In this document: positions 26,878 to 35,430 of the stretch, one piece after another | Layout: each line of letters starts with the position of its first letter | Position numbering within the stretch: the stretch's first letter is position 1 | Source of the DNA: Gemmatimonadota bacterium | Lineage (GTDB): Bacteria; JAAXHH01 | DNA: 50,786 nt | Direction of reading: 5' to 3' | Assembly (NCBI GenBank): GCA_026702745.1 | Contig: JAPPBT010000087.1 | Location: forward strand, 1 to 50,786 | The notes under the pieces: model-generated | What the model was told of the DNA's origin: nothing | Seen by the model: only the letters and a program-made list of their open reading frames with translations | The model's database searches: none | Position numbers and translations under genes: made by a program

Positions 26878-27093
26878 ATGACGGACCATCCAGGAGTTAA
26901 ACCGGCAGATTCGGTCGTTTCAGAAACGGACAGGCTCAATCTGCTTTTTTCGGAAGTGTACACGAAGGATCATAGCATCCGGGATCGGCTTAAATCCATA
27001 GAAGTCAAATTGAACCTGCTCATCGGTGCGATACCCATCATCACGATCATTCTCCTCAAGATCGTCGAGCACCTTTTCCCCGGTCTGAAATAG
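26878..27093 (+). CDS. Small membrane-associated protein, unknown
   Basis: 71 residues: a polar helical N-terminal half with heptad-like leucines (DRLNLLFSEVYTKDHSIRDRLKSIEVKLN) and one C-terminal membrane segment (LLIGAIPIITIILLKIVEHLF). The form is that of small holin-like or hemolysin-XhlA-like proteins, which have the same order of a coiled coil then a membrane helix, but there is no phage context. It is preceded by CGGAGG at 26865-26870, which supports the start. No family assigned. Confidence 0.5.
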   Translation: MTDHPGVKPADSVVSETDRLNLLFSEVYTKDHSIRDRLKSIEVKLNLLIGAIPIITIILLKIVEHLFPGLK

Positions 27094-27276
27094 CCGGCTG
27101 TTCACCTCTGCGAACGTGCTTCGACGCGCAGTGGGATCCGTCTACATCCGTTTCCCGGTTGACAAACCGCGCGTGCCTCAACTTTTTCTAATCGTCATTT
27201 AGCGGCCCCAGACCTCGTACCGGAACCTCTGCCCTCAACGGCTCGCGCTGTACTCACGCTGTAGAACGGAGAAATC

Positions 27277-28047
27277 ATGTCTATACTGGATGCATTCAGA
27301 CTGGACGGCAAAACGGCCCTCGTAACCGGCTGCCGCCGGGGGATCGGCCGGGGACTGGCCGAAGCGCTTGCCGAGGCTGGTGCCGACATCGTGGGCGTAA
27401 GCGCGTCGATGGAGTCGTCCGGCAGCGAGATCGAAGGTGCCGTCACGGCCCTGGGCCGCCGGTTTGCCGGTTACAGCGTCGACCTGAACGATCGGGACGC
27501 GCTGTACGGCTTCATTCACACGGTCAGGAACGATTTCCCGGTCATCGATATCCTCGTCAACAACGCCGGGCTCACGTTGCGGGCACCCGCCGCCGAACAT
27601 TCCGACGAATACTGGGACACGGTCATGAACGTCAACCTCAACGCGCCGTTCATCCTGAGCCGGGAAATCGGACGGGACATGGTCGCCCGCGGCCGCGGGA
27701 AGATCGTGTTCACCGCTTCCGTACTGTCCTTCCAGGGCGGCATCACCGTGCCCAGCTACGCGGCATCCAAGGGTGCGGTCGCGCAGTTGGTCATGGCCCT
27801 TTCAAACGAATGGGCCGCCAAAGGAGTCAACGTCAACGCCATCGCGCCGGGCTATATCGCCACCGACCTTACCTCCGCCCTGCAGCATGACCCGGAGCGT
27901 TCCAGGTCCATTTCCGAACGTATCCCCGCCGGCCGTTGGGGCGCGCCAAAAGACCTGGGCGGCGCCGTCGTCTACCTCAGTTCGGACGCTTCCAACTATG
28001 TCCACGGCGCGGTACTGGCCGTCGACGGTGGTTGGCTGGGCCGTTAG
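27277..28047 (+). CDS. Short-chain dehydrogenase/reductase (KduD/FabG-like)
   Basis: 256 residues. Cofactor motif TGCRRGIGRGLAEALAEAGA (classical TGxxxGxG), structural NNAG, and the catalytic YAASK. The C-terminal segment GRWGAPKDLGGAVVYLSSDASNYVHGAVLAVDGGWLGR is standard for classical SDRs. The opening LDAFRLDGKTALVTG is most like 2-deoxy-D-gluconate 3-dehydrogenases. It probably oxidises a sugar acid or alcohol with NAD(P). Upstream GGAGA at 27268-27272 serves as the ribosome-binding site. The next gene, a PhyH dioxygenase, starts 83 bp later in the same direction. Confidence 0.88.
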   Translation: MSILDAFRLDGKTALVTGCRRGIGRGLAEALAEAGADIVGVSASMESSGSEIEGAVTALGRRFAGYSVDLNDRDALYGFIHTVRNDFPVIDILVNNAGLTLRAPAAEHSDEYWDTVMNVNLNAPFILSREIGRDMVARGRGKIVFTASVLSFQGGITVPSYAASKGAVAQLVMALSNEWAAKGVNVNAIAPGYIATDLTSALQHDPERSRSISERIPAGRWGAPKDLGGAVVYLSSDASNYVHGAVLAVDGGWLGR

Positions 28048-28130
28048 GTACCCGGTCGGCAGGTAAATCGGAACCGAACGGTTCCCACACGCCTGCGGTA
28101 ATTGACGACTGAAACTACAGAGGACTGTAC

Positions 28131-28979
28131 ATGCCGTCGCAATATGCCCATCTGCTGACGGAAGAAGAGAAGTGGCATTTCGACCTGCATGGCTACCTGC
28201 ACCTGCGGGGCGTGATCGCGCCAAACCGCCTGGCGCACATCCTGGAGGTCGTCGGTCACTGGCTCTCCGTGGACGAATCCGCAATCCCCGCGCCGGTATT
28301 CAGGCACCGCCAGGAACCGTACAAGACGCACCTGGACCACATCCAGTACGGGCACCGGTTGTTCCAGGAACTGAACGCCGATCCGGCGATCATCCGCGTC
28401 GTCGCGGGGCTGACCATGGGCATGCCCCGGCTGTTTCACTGCAACTTCACGAAAATGGACCCGGCGGCGCCGGACGACGAGGACCACCAGGGCTACCACC
28501 GGGACGACAGCGGGTTCAAGTTCCCACCGGGATTCCGCAACCCTCACAACGATTACCAGGCGGCGGGCGGCGAGATCTACTGCAGCCACCTGGCCACCTG
28601 GGTCGCGCTGGCCGACGTGCCCGAGGGGACGGGGTTCAGCCTGGTGCCCGGCAGCCACAAGGCGGCCTTCGCCACGCCTGACGGGCTGAAGGTCGGCCAT
28701 AACCCTCCCGTCTCGATCACCGTGCCCATGGATGCCGGTGACGTCCTCGTGTTCTCGACGCACGTACTGCACGACGCGGCCGTCTGGACCCTGGACTATC
28801 CGAGAATGAACATCTTCCAGCGCTATCAGCTAAGCGCCTATTTTAACGAAACGGGCAAGGGCGGACTGCCCTTCGAGGAATACCGGGATCAGATCACTGA
28901 AGAGGAGTACGAACTGGAATCGTTGAGCAAAGAGGAAAAGGCCGCCGTGACCCGGATGCGGCGACACTTCGATCTGTAG
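28131..28979 (+). CDS. Phytanoyl-CoA dioxygenase (PhyH) family protein
   Basis: 282 residues of the Fe(II)/2-oxoglutarate cupin fold. The iron-binding HxD is in YHRDDSGFKF and the distal histidine in VLHDAAVWTLD; the arginine of YPRMNIFQRY may hold 2-oxoglutarate. It opens LTEEEKWHFDLHGYLHLRGVI as most members of this large environmental group do. The family hydroxylates diverse small molecules, so the substrate is unknown. It lies 19 bp before the AhpD-like gene, suggesting one transcript. Confidence 0.87.
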   Translation: MPSQYAHLLTEEEKWHFDLHGYLHLRGVIAPNRLAHILEVVGHWLSVDESAIPAPVFRHRQEPYKTHLDHIQYGHRLFQELNADPAIIRVVAGLTMGMPRLFHCNFTKMDPAAPDDEDHQGYHRDDSGFKFPPGFRNPHNDYQAAGGEIYCSHLATWVALADVPEGTGFSLVPGSHKAAFATPDGLKVGHNPPVSITVPMDAGDVLVFSTHVLHDAAVWTLDYPRMNIFQRYQLSAYFNETGKGGLPFEEYRDQITEEEYELESLSKEEKAAVTRMRRHFDL

Positions 28980-28998
28980 TCCAACCAGGGAGACCTTT

Positions 28999-29562
28999 AT
29001 GGCATGGATACGTACCATCGATGAATCGGAAGCGGAAGGACAGCTGGCCAGGATTTACCAGGGCTCGATGCGATCCTGGGGCGGTGTGGACAACATCATC
29101 AAGGCGCACAGCCTGAACGTCCATGCACTGCGGGCGGTGATGGCCTTCTACAAGGGCCTCATGCACGGGGACTGCGACCTGACGCTGGGACAGCGGGAGA
29201 TGATCGCGACGACGGTCTCTGCCCTGAACGAGTGCGAGTACTGAATCCGCCACCACGGGGAGGGGCTCCTCAGAGAGATCAATGACCGGGAACTGGTAGA
29301 CGCGATCAAGAAGGACTACCGCGAGGCAGACCTGGACGCCGCCGACCGCGCCATGCTGGACTACGTGCGCAAGCTGACCCTGGCGCCCACTGCGACTACC
29401 GAGTCCGACATCGAACAGTTGAGGGAGGCCGGGTTCGGCGACAAGGCGATCCTCGAGATCAACCAGATCACGGGTTTCTTCGCCTGGTGCAATCGTACGG
29501 TGGACGGGCTGGGCGTGGAACTGGAAGCGTTTTGGAATGACCCTGACGCGACGAATGTCTAG
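28999..29562 (+). CDS. AhpD-like/carboxymuconolactone-decarboxylase family selenoprotein candidate (in-frame TGA = Sec82)
   Basis: One frame of 187 residues interrupted by a single TGA at 29242-29244. The residues before it end NECEY and those after it begin IRHHGEG. In AhpD-like peroxidase-related proteins this is the redox motif CxxC followed by HHG, so the TGA replaces the second cysteine (CEYU). After the TGA the frame stays open for 105 codons to a TAG and keeps family features (LDAADRAMLDYVRKLT, ITGFFAWCNRTVDGLGV). A SECIS-like hairpin lies at 29257-29271. I read TGA as selenocysteine. The alternative is a TGC-to-TGA mutation or base error. Without readthrough the product is an 81-residue fragment. 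No sel genes lie in the window. It follows a PhyH dioxygenase by 19 bp and may act in peroxide or thiol redox chemistry. Confidence 0.75.
29245..29271 (+). promoter_or_regulatory. Bacterial SECIS-like hairpin
   Basis: Beginning 12 bases after the TGA, GGGGAG (29257-29262) pairs with CTCCTC (29266-29271) over six pairs (one G-T), closing a GGG loop at 29263-29265. Bacterial SECIS elements need a short apical stem and guanine in the loop at about this distance from UGA, as in fdhF. The fit is by eye. Confidence 0.65.
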
Positions 29563-29628
29563 TCATCTCGCATCGTGACAATTACGTAATATCGGGGTTG
29601 GATGCGGGATCTCCGATTTCGAGGCATG

Positions 29629-30432
29629 ATGGATTCGTTTGAAGTCTTACCGACCGGCGGCGCACTCGGCGCGGAAGTGCGCGGCCTGGATCTGCGTAAC
29701 AAGCTGGACGGAGAGACCGTACGTCTGCTGCGCGGCGCTTTTCTCGAACACGGCGTGCTGTTCTTTCGCGGCCAGGAGATCAGCCAGGAGGACCTGGTCC
29801 GCTTCACCCGGTACTTCGGAAGACCTGTACCCCACGTACGACCACAACCGGATCGTCCCATCGAGGAGATCTTCGTCATCTCGAACGTGACCGAGGACGG
29901 CAAGCCCATCGGAGCCCTCGGCAGCGAAGAAATCCCTTTCCATTCGGACCTGTCCTACCTGCCTGAACCGGGCACGATTTCATTGCTGTACGCGCTGGAG
30001 ATACCTGACGAGGGTGGTGAAACGATGTGGGCGAACGGATACGCGTCCTACGAAGCGCTGGACCCCGACGTGAAGGTCCACATCGACGGCCTGAATGCGG
30101 TCCACCGTCATCCCATCGACGCGCTGAATACCCCGGAACCCACGATGCATCCGGTCGTCCGCACCCACCCGGAAACGGGACGCAAGGTAATCTACGTCAG
30201 TCCCCACTTGACGCATCACATCGCGGAATTGGAGAGGGAAGGCGGCCAGGCCCTGCTGGACGAGCTGATCGCCCATGCCACCGACGCACAGTTCGTATGG
30301 AAACACCGCTGGCGGGTCGGAGACCTGGTCATGTGGGACAACCGCTGCACCATGCACCGACGCACGCCCTTCGACAACCGGCAGCGCCGGGTCATGTGGC
30401 GCACACAGGTGTTCGGCGCGGGTACGAGATAA
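29629..30432 (+). CDS. TauD/TfdA-family dioxygenase
   Basis: About 267 residues. Fe(II)/2-oxoglutarate dioxygenase: iron motif HSD in PFHSDLSYL, distal histidine in NRCTMHRRTPFD, and the following RRVMWRTQV arginine for 2-oxoglutarate. The opening FEVLPTGGALGAEVRGLDL is the family standard. Start is uncertain: ATG 29602, 29626 and 29629 are in frame, and GAGG at 29621-29624 fits the last best. Members act on taurine, alkyl sulfonates, chlorophenoxy acids or carnitine-type compounds; none can be chosen here. It lies 66 bp after the AhpD-like gene. Confidence 0.88.
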   Translation: MDSFEVLPTGGALGAEVRGLDLRNKLDGETVRLLRGAFLEHGVLFFRGQEISQEDLVRFTRYFGRPVPHVRPQPDRPIEEIFVISNVTEDGKPIGALGSEEIPFHSDLSYLPEPGTISLLYALEIPDEGGETMWANGYASYEALDPDVKVHIDGLNAVHRHPIDALNTPEPTMHPVVRTHPETGRKVIYVSPHLTHHIAELEREGGQALLDELIAHATDAQFVWKHRWRVGDLVMWDNRCTMHRRTPFDNRQRRVMWRTQVFGAGTR

Positions 30433-30540
30433 GCGGCGTGGCACTGTGCGCGACCCCCGGCCAGTATGTTGGCGGGCGGTTTCGGCGACCTGATGCCGCG
30501 TGGCCTGAATCAGCAGCGCCGCGGACGGCCACAGCCCGGG

Positions 30541-31380
30541 TCAAGCAGACTGCGGATCCAGCGCCACCGGTTCGATTACGTACCGGTCTTCACCCTCGCA
30601 CGAAATCCTGCCCGAAGCGACCTTCGCATCATGATCCAGGGCGATGATCCAGCCCTCGTCGGCGGCCTGCCGGAGCAGGCGCATCTTGGCGACCATGGTA
30701 TCGTAGGGGAACAGGTCGTAGGCCATGTTGTACGGTGCACGCAGGTGGGTCGTCATGGGCAGGATATCGCCTGAGTAGACCGCCCGGGTACCGCCGTAGT
30801 CCACCTTCACCAGCTGATGGTGGCGCGTATGGCCGCCGGTCACCTCTACGCGGATCCCTTCCTCGATCTCCACGTCCCCCTCCACGAGGGTCAGCACGCC
30901 CCGGTCCATCAGGGGCTGGTAGTTTTCGGGACGGTAGGTGGTCTTCATGGTGCCGTAGTCGTTCAGCGCGTCCTCCCACTCGCCTTTCTGCACCACGTAC
31001 CTCGCATTGGGAAAAGCGGGTAAGGCCCGGCCGTCCTCGTCCAACCGAGTCGCACCGCCTGCGTGGTCGAAATGGAGGTGGCTCAGGATGACAAGATCGA
31101 TGTCCTCCGCGGATACGCCCCGGTCCGACAAAGATCCCAGGATGGTGGAACCGGACATCCCGTAGATGCCCCGGTCCCGGTCGGTCATCTTGTCGCCGTA
31201 GCCCGTGTCGACCAGGATGAGCCGGCCATCCTTCCGGATCAGCAGGCAGTTCGTGTCGTTGGTGATCCGGTTTTTCTCGTCGGGGGGACAGATCTTCTCC
31301 CAGAGCGGCTTCGGAACGATCCCGAACATGCTCCCGCCGTCCAGTTTGAATACGCCGCCGCTGACGACAGACAGTTCCAC
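30541..31380 (-). CDS. MBL-fold metallo-hydrolase (lactonase/glyoxalase-like)
   Basis: 279 residues with a GTG start at 31380, preceded by AAGGAG at a 6-base gap. The metal motif is HLHFDHAGG, with additional ligands in GGHTRHHQLV and SGDILPMTTHL, and a final histidine in IALDHDAKV. The opening VFKLDGGSMFGIVPKPLWEKICPPDEKNRI resembles quorum-quenching-lactonase-like and related cytoplasmic MBL hydrolases. No signal peptide. It converges on the TauD gene, with a 108-bp gap in which nothing is recognised. Confidence 0.85.
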   Translation of the reverse strand: MELSVVSGGVFKLDGGSMFGIVPKPLWEKICPPDEKNRITNDTNCLLIRKDGRLILVDTGYGDKMTDRDRGIYGMSGSTILGSLSDRGVSAEDIDLVILSHLHFDHAGGATRLDEDGRALPAFPNARYVVQKGEWEDALNDYGTMKTTYRPENYQPLMDRGVLTLVEGDVEIEEGIRVEVTGGHTRHHQLVKVDYGGTRAVYSGDILPMTTHLRAPYNMAYDLFPYDTMVAKMRLLRQAADEGWIIALDHDAKVASGRISCEGEDRYVIEPVALDPQSA

Positions 31381-31597
31381 ATCGTACTCCTTTTTTTACG
31401 CCATTGAACCGATTTGTGTGCCCTCACAAAATAGTTGCCGGCCGGGTGATTGTCATGGCAAATGTGCTCGCGCTTTACGCTCCGCGGGATAAACGTTACA
31501 TTTATCTGGAAACGCAGATTCGCGAAGCCCCGCACCAAGTCGCGGGCCCTCTACAGGCAATACGTCCACAGCGGATCACCTGGTTAGGAGTCTACCC

Positions 31598-32173
31598 ATG
31601 CCCAACGGCGGTACGGACTGCTGCGGCACCTGCCGGTTTAATCGGGCCAATGCCGGTCGTCGGGACTTCATTCGCCTACCGGACGAGAACATCGCGGACT
31701 ACTGCGAGATCAGGGAACTGAAAATCGAAGTCCCGTTCTGGACCTATTGCGCGAATCATACGGATCTAAGTAAACGAAAGTACGCCGTACCGCTGGGCCC
31801 GGTCTACGTGCACGAGTCGGTTGTAGACTTGGTGAAACCCGGAACTGGCAAACGAGATCCTCATTCGGACCGGCAACCTTGGGTCGACGCCCCGGACACC
31901 GAGGAAGTTCGCACCCAGCTTCTTCGGTTTTTGGAAGAGCTCGAGCTTCTCTCCGACAGCTACCCCTGGCATGGGAAGCACCTGGGTCTCGAAGTGGTCA
32001 ACGAGCTTGAGCGGCTACGGGAATCCCGCGCCATCCCCATTCTGGAGAAAATTGCAAAGGACCTTCGCGAAAAGGGGGAAGAGCCGGACGGGATGCGGAA
32101 CGTTATCGAGCGCATCCGATTAGCCGTAGAATCTGATCGAAACGAGCAATCGAGTACACCTGAAACTTCGTGA
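31598..32173 (+). CDS. Cysteine-rich N-terminal protein, unknown
   Basis: 191 residues from ATG 31598 with GGAG 8 bases upstream. The N-terminal 60 residues carry a likely metal knuckle set: DCCGTCRFN, then DYCEIRELKIEV, then YCANHTD. The C-terminal two thirds are charged and helical (TQLLRFLEELELLSDSYPWHG, NELERLRESRAIPILEKIAKDLREKG). I recognise no enzyme motif. A zinc- or iron-binding fold is inferred from the cysteine spacing. Upstream is a 217-bp gap, somewhat richer in A/T, that should hold divergent promoters for this and the MBL gene. Confidence 0.55.
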   Translation: MPNGGTDCCGTCRFNRANAGRRDFIRLPDENIADYCEIRELKIEVPFWTYCANHTDLSKRKYAVPLGPVYVHESVVDLVKPGTGKRDPHSDRQPWVDAPDTEEVRTQLLRFLEELELLSDSYPWHGKHLGLEVVNELERLRESRAIPILEKIAKDLREKGEEPDGMRNVIERIRLAVESDRNEQSSTPETS

Positions 32174-32235
32174 ATTCTTCGACCGTTTCGTTCTAGAGCC
32201 AGCTGAAACGCAGATCGACTTCACAGACTTTCACC

Positions 32236-33273
32236 ATGTCCCTATACGACTACATCGCCGCCGTGCCGAAGGCGGACCTGCACGTGCACCTGGAAGGGTC
32301 CATTCAGCCGTCCACGCTGCTGATGCTGGCGGAACGGCACCACGTCGACCTGCCGGCGGACACGGAGGAGGGGCTGCGTAACTGGTACCGGTTCAGGGAC
32401 TTCCACCATTTCATCGAGGTCTACGTCGCCATCACGAAGTGCCTTCGCACTGTAGAGGATTTCGAGCTGATCGTGTACGAATTCGGCGCCGACATGGCCC
32501 GCCAGAACATACTGTACGCCGAAGTGACCTTTTCGCCGAGCACCCACCTCTGGATCAACCGGGTCGACCAGGACGTCTGGTTCACCGGGCTGACGGACGG
32601 ACGCCGCCAGGTAAAGGAAGCCTTCGGCTGCGAAATCAACTGGGTCTTCGACCTGGTGCGCAACGACTACCCCGAGCGGGGTCGGTTCGACTATACGACT
32701 GAGGTGGCCATCGAGGGGATGGAGGACGGGGTCGTCGCCCTGGGTCTTGGCGGGATGGAGGAAGGATACCCGCCCGCGCCTTTTGTTCCCTGGTTCGACC
32801 GGGCGAGATCCGCGGGGCTGCACAGCGCACCCCATGCCGGCGAGCACGCCGGTCCCGAGAGCGTCTGGAGCGCGATTCACGACCTGGGTGCCGAACGCAT
32901 CGGGCACGGGGTGCGGGCCATAGAGGACCCCGAACTCGTCGATTACCTGGCGGAACATCGGATACCGCTTGAAATCAGCCCCACGAGCAACATCAGCCTG
33001 GGGCTCTACCCCGACGCGGCGTCTCATCCCCTGAAAGCACTTCACGAGGCGGGCGTAACCGTCACCGTCAACTCCGACGATCCCCCTTTGTTCAACACCT
33101 CGCTGACCGACGAAGCCTGCCTGCTCGCCGACCCCTGGGGGTTTACCAGGGAGACCATCGACGAAATCCTGCTGAACGGGATCCGGTACAGTTTTCTGCC
33201 GGACGATCGGAAACAGTCCATGGAAACCGCATTTCGCAATGAAATGTGCGGATTGCGGAACCTGGCAGACTGA
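32236..33273 (+). CDS. add: Adenosine deaminase
   Basis: 345 residues of the amidohydrolase-type TIM barrel. Zinc ligands and catalytic residues are visible: HVHLEGS near residue 17, the HAGE motif (SAPHAGEHAGPESVW), GHGVRAIEDP, SPTSNISLGLYPDAASHP, and NSDDPPLFNTS near residue 275. It deaminates adenosine to inosine; adenine deaminase activity in the same family cannot be excluded. It sits upstream of, and convergent with, the peptide-importer ATPase gene. The TGA stop lies within a downstream 18-bp tandem array. Confidence 0.9.
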   Translation: MSLYDYIAAVPKADLHVHLEGSIQPSTLLMLAERHHVDLPADTEEGLRNWYRFRDFHHFIEVYVAITKCLRTVEDFELIVYEFGADMARQNILYAEVTFSPSTHLWINRVDQDVWFTGLTDGRRQVKEAFGCEINWVFDLVRNDYPERGRFDYTTEVAIEGMEDGVVALGLGGMEEGYPPAPFVPWFDRARSAGLHSAPHAGEHAGPESVWSAIHDLGAERIGHGVRAIEDPELVDYLAEHRIPLEISPTSNISLGLYPDAASHPLKALHEAGVTVTVNSDDPPLFNTSLTDEACLLADPWGFTRETIDEILLNGIRYSFLPDDRKQSMETAFRNEMCGLRNLAD

Positions 33274-33329
33274 CCGAACCAGGACGGCTGACCGAGCCAG
33301 GTAGGCTGACCGAACCAGGACGGCTGACC
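33268..33329 (+). repeat. 18-bp tandem repeats over the add stop codon
   Basis: Unit GACGGCTGACCGAACCAG: partial copy at 33268-33282, full copies at 33283-33300 and 33301-33318, partial at 33319-33329, with one to three mismatches. The stop TGA (33271-33273) is inside the first copy, so the array starts at the gene end. Confidence 0.85.
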
Positions 33330-33397
33330 TCGTGCCGACCCCAGCTTGCCTTCCGATCAGACCGGGCTCCTGTGCCGACCCGCACCTTGCTCGACCC

Positions 33398-34402
33398 TCA
33401 GACCAGGTGGCACGCCGCCTTATGTCCGTTGCCTTTGTCTTCCAGCACGGGGACTTCGGTCCTGCAACGGACCTCCGCCAGGGGGCACCGGGGATGGAAA
33501 GGACACCCCGGGGGCAGGTTCGCCGGGTTGGGGACGTCGCCCTTGAGGATGATCCGGTCGCGGCCGAGCGTGGGATCGGGAAGGGGCACGGCCGAGAGCA
33601 GGGCCCCGGTGTAGGGGTGCAGCGGCTTCGCATAAAGCTGGTCCCGCGTGGCGGTTTCGACGATCTTGCCGAGGTACATGACGGCCACCCGGTCGCTGAT
33701 GTGGCGTACCACGCGGAGGTCGTGGGAGATGAACAGGTAGCTCAGCCGGAACCGGTCCTGCAGCACCTTGAGCAGGTTGATGATCTGCGCCTGGATCGAT
33801 ACGTCGAGCGCCGAGACGGGTTCGTCGGCGATGATCAGCTCGGGCCGGACGGCCAGGGCCCGGGCAATGCCGATGCGCTGCCGCTGCCCGCCGCTGAACT
33901 CGTGGGGATACCGGCGGGCGTGGGCGGGATTCAGGCCCACCGTTTCGAGCAGTTCGGTCACGCGGTCGCCCGCTTCTCCCCGCGTGCTCAACCCATGCAC
34001 GGTCAGGGGTTCCCTGAGCAGGGCGCCGACGGTCATTCGCGGGTTGAGGGAGCCGTAGGGGTCCTGGAACACGATCTGCATCTGGCGCCGCAGCCGCCGG
34101 AGATCGCCCTTTTTCATGTCGAAGACCGCGTGCGGACTGCGCGCTTCCCCTTCTTCCAGGGCCGTATGGAACGTTGCCGTTCCCGCGGAGGGATCGACCA
34201 GGCGCAGGATCGCCCGTCCGATCGTGGTCTTTCCGCACCCGCTTTCGCCCACCAGGCCCAGCGTTTCGCCCCGTTCCAGGGTCAGGTCGACCCCGTCGAC
34301 GGCCTTGATGACCGCCCGGTGGCGCCGCAGCAGTCCGCCGCCCACGGGGAAGTGCTTCTTCAGTCCCCGGACCTGCAACAGCATTTCATTGCCATCTGCC
34401 AT
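33398..34402 (-). CDS. Oligopeptide ABC transporter ATP-binding protein (DppF/OppF-like)
   Basis: About 334 residues from ATG 34402. Walker [10 protein letters not shown], signature [15 protein letters not shown], Walker [13 protein letters not shown], and the C-terminal oligopeptide-transporter domain with [22 protein letters not shown], where the cysteines typical of this subfamily may hold an iron-sulfur cluster. It is the last gene of the five-gene importer, 13 bp after the first ATPase. It pairs with it to energise uptake of peptides or related solutes. Confidence 0.93.
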   Translation of the reverse strand: MADGNEMLLQVRGLKKHFPVGGGLLRRHRAVIKAVDGVDLTLERGETLGLVGESGCGKTTIGRAILRLVDPSAGTATFHTALEEGEARSPHAVFDMKKGDLRRLRRQMQIVFQDPYGSLNPRMTVGALLREPLTVHGLSTRGEAGDRVTELLETVGLNPAHARRYPHEFSGGQRQRIGIARALAVRPELIIADEPVSALDVSIQAQIINLLKVLQDRFRLSYLFISHDLRVVRHISDRVAVMYLGKIVETATRDQLYAKPLHPYTGALLSAVPLPDPTLGRDRIILKGDVPNPANLPPGCPFHPRCPLAEVRCRTEVPVLEDKGNGHKAACHLV

Positions 34403-34415
34403 ACGTTCGTCTCCG

Positions 34416-35405
34416 CTATACCGTCTCCGCCTGCACGACCCGCTGCCATTCGCCGCAACGGACGAGGTGGCGGCCGCCCGCGTCCTCCAGCGCCTGCAGC
34501 CGGCCGCAGACTTCCACCGCGAAATCACAGCGCGGGGCGAAGCGGCATCCGGCCGGAAAGTCCACGGGGTCCGGCACCGTGCCCTCGATGGTCGAAAGCT
34601 CCTCCGCCCCCGAACTCATCGTCGGCACGGAGGCGAGCAATCCGCGGGTGTAGGGATGGCGGGGACTGCCGAAGAGTGTATTCACGTCGGCCCGCTCCAC
34701 GACCTGGCCCGCGTACATGACCAGTACCTCGTGGGCCATCTCGGCTACTATGCCCAGATCATGGGTAATCAGCATGAGACCCATGCCCCGTTCTTCCTGA
34801 AGTCGGCGCAGTACATCGAGAATCTGCGCCTGGATGGTAACGTCCAGCGCCGTGGTGGGTTCGTCGGCGATCAACAGCTTCGGGTCACAGGAAATGGCCA
34901 TGGCGATCATCGCGCGCTGTCGCATGCCGCCGCTGAGCTCGTGGGGATAACTTTCGGCCCGTTCTTCCGGCAGCGGGATGTCCACCAGGTCAAGCAGTTC
35001 AACAGCCCGCCGCCAGGCGTCCTTCCGGTCCGCGCCGCGGTGCAGGCGGACCGCCTCGGCGATCTGCTCACCGACGGTGAATACGGGGTTCAGGGACGTC
35101 ATGGGTTCCTGGAAGATCATGGCGATGTCGTTGCCCCGTATTGCCCGGATCTGCCGGGGAGAAAGTTTCAGCAGGTCCTTGTCCTCGAAGAATACCTCAC
35201 CTCCGGCAATGCGCCCGGGCGGTTGCGGGACCAGTCCCAGGATGGAGTAGGCGGTCATGCTCTTGCCGCAGCCAGACTCGCCCACGATGCCCAGCGTCCT
35301 GCCGGCCTCCACCTCGAAGCTGACGCCGTCGACAGCCCGCACCACGCCGCTCTCCGTATCGAAGTAAGTCTTCAGATCGTTTACGCGCAGGATCGTATTC
35401 GTCAT
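34416..35405 (-). CDS. Oligopeptide ABC transporter ATP-binding protein (DppD/OppD-like)
   Basis: 329 residues. Walker [10 protein letters not shown], signature [15 protein letters not shown], Walker [13 protein letters not shown], and the C-terminal peptide-transporter motif [23 protein letters not shown]. The start ATG 35405 follows the second permease gene by 25 bp and the stop is 13 bp before the next ATPase. It is one half of the ATPase heterodimer of the importer. Confidence 0.93.
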   Translation of the reverse strand: MTNTILRVNDLKTYFDTESGVVRAVDGVSFEVEAGRTLGIVGESGCGKSMTAYSILGLVPQPPGRIAGGEVFFEDKDLLKLSPRQIRAIRGNDIAMIFQEPMTSLNPVFTVGEQIAEAVRLHRGADRKDAWRRAVELLDLVDIPLPEERAESYPHELSGGMRQRAMIAMAISCDPKLLIADEPTTALDVTIQAQILDVLRRLQEERGMGLMLITHDLGIVAEMAHEVLVMYAGQVVERADVNTLFGSPRHPYTRGLLASVPTMSSGAEELSTIEGTVPDPVDFPAGCRFAPRCDFAVEVCGRLQALEDAGGRHLVRCGEWQRVVQAETV

Positions 35406-35430
35406 GCGTCTCTCATGCGTTATGCGTCAC

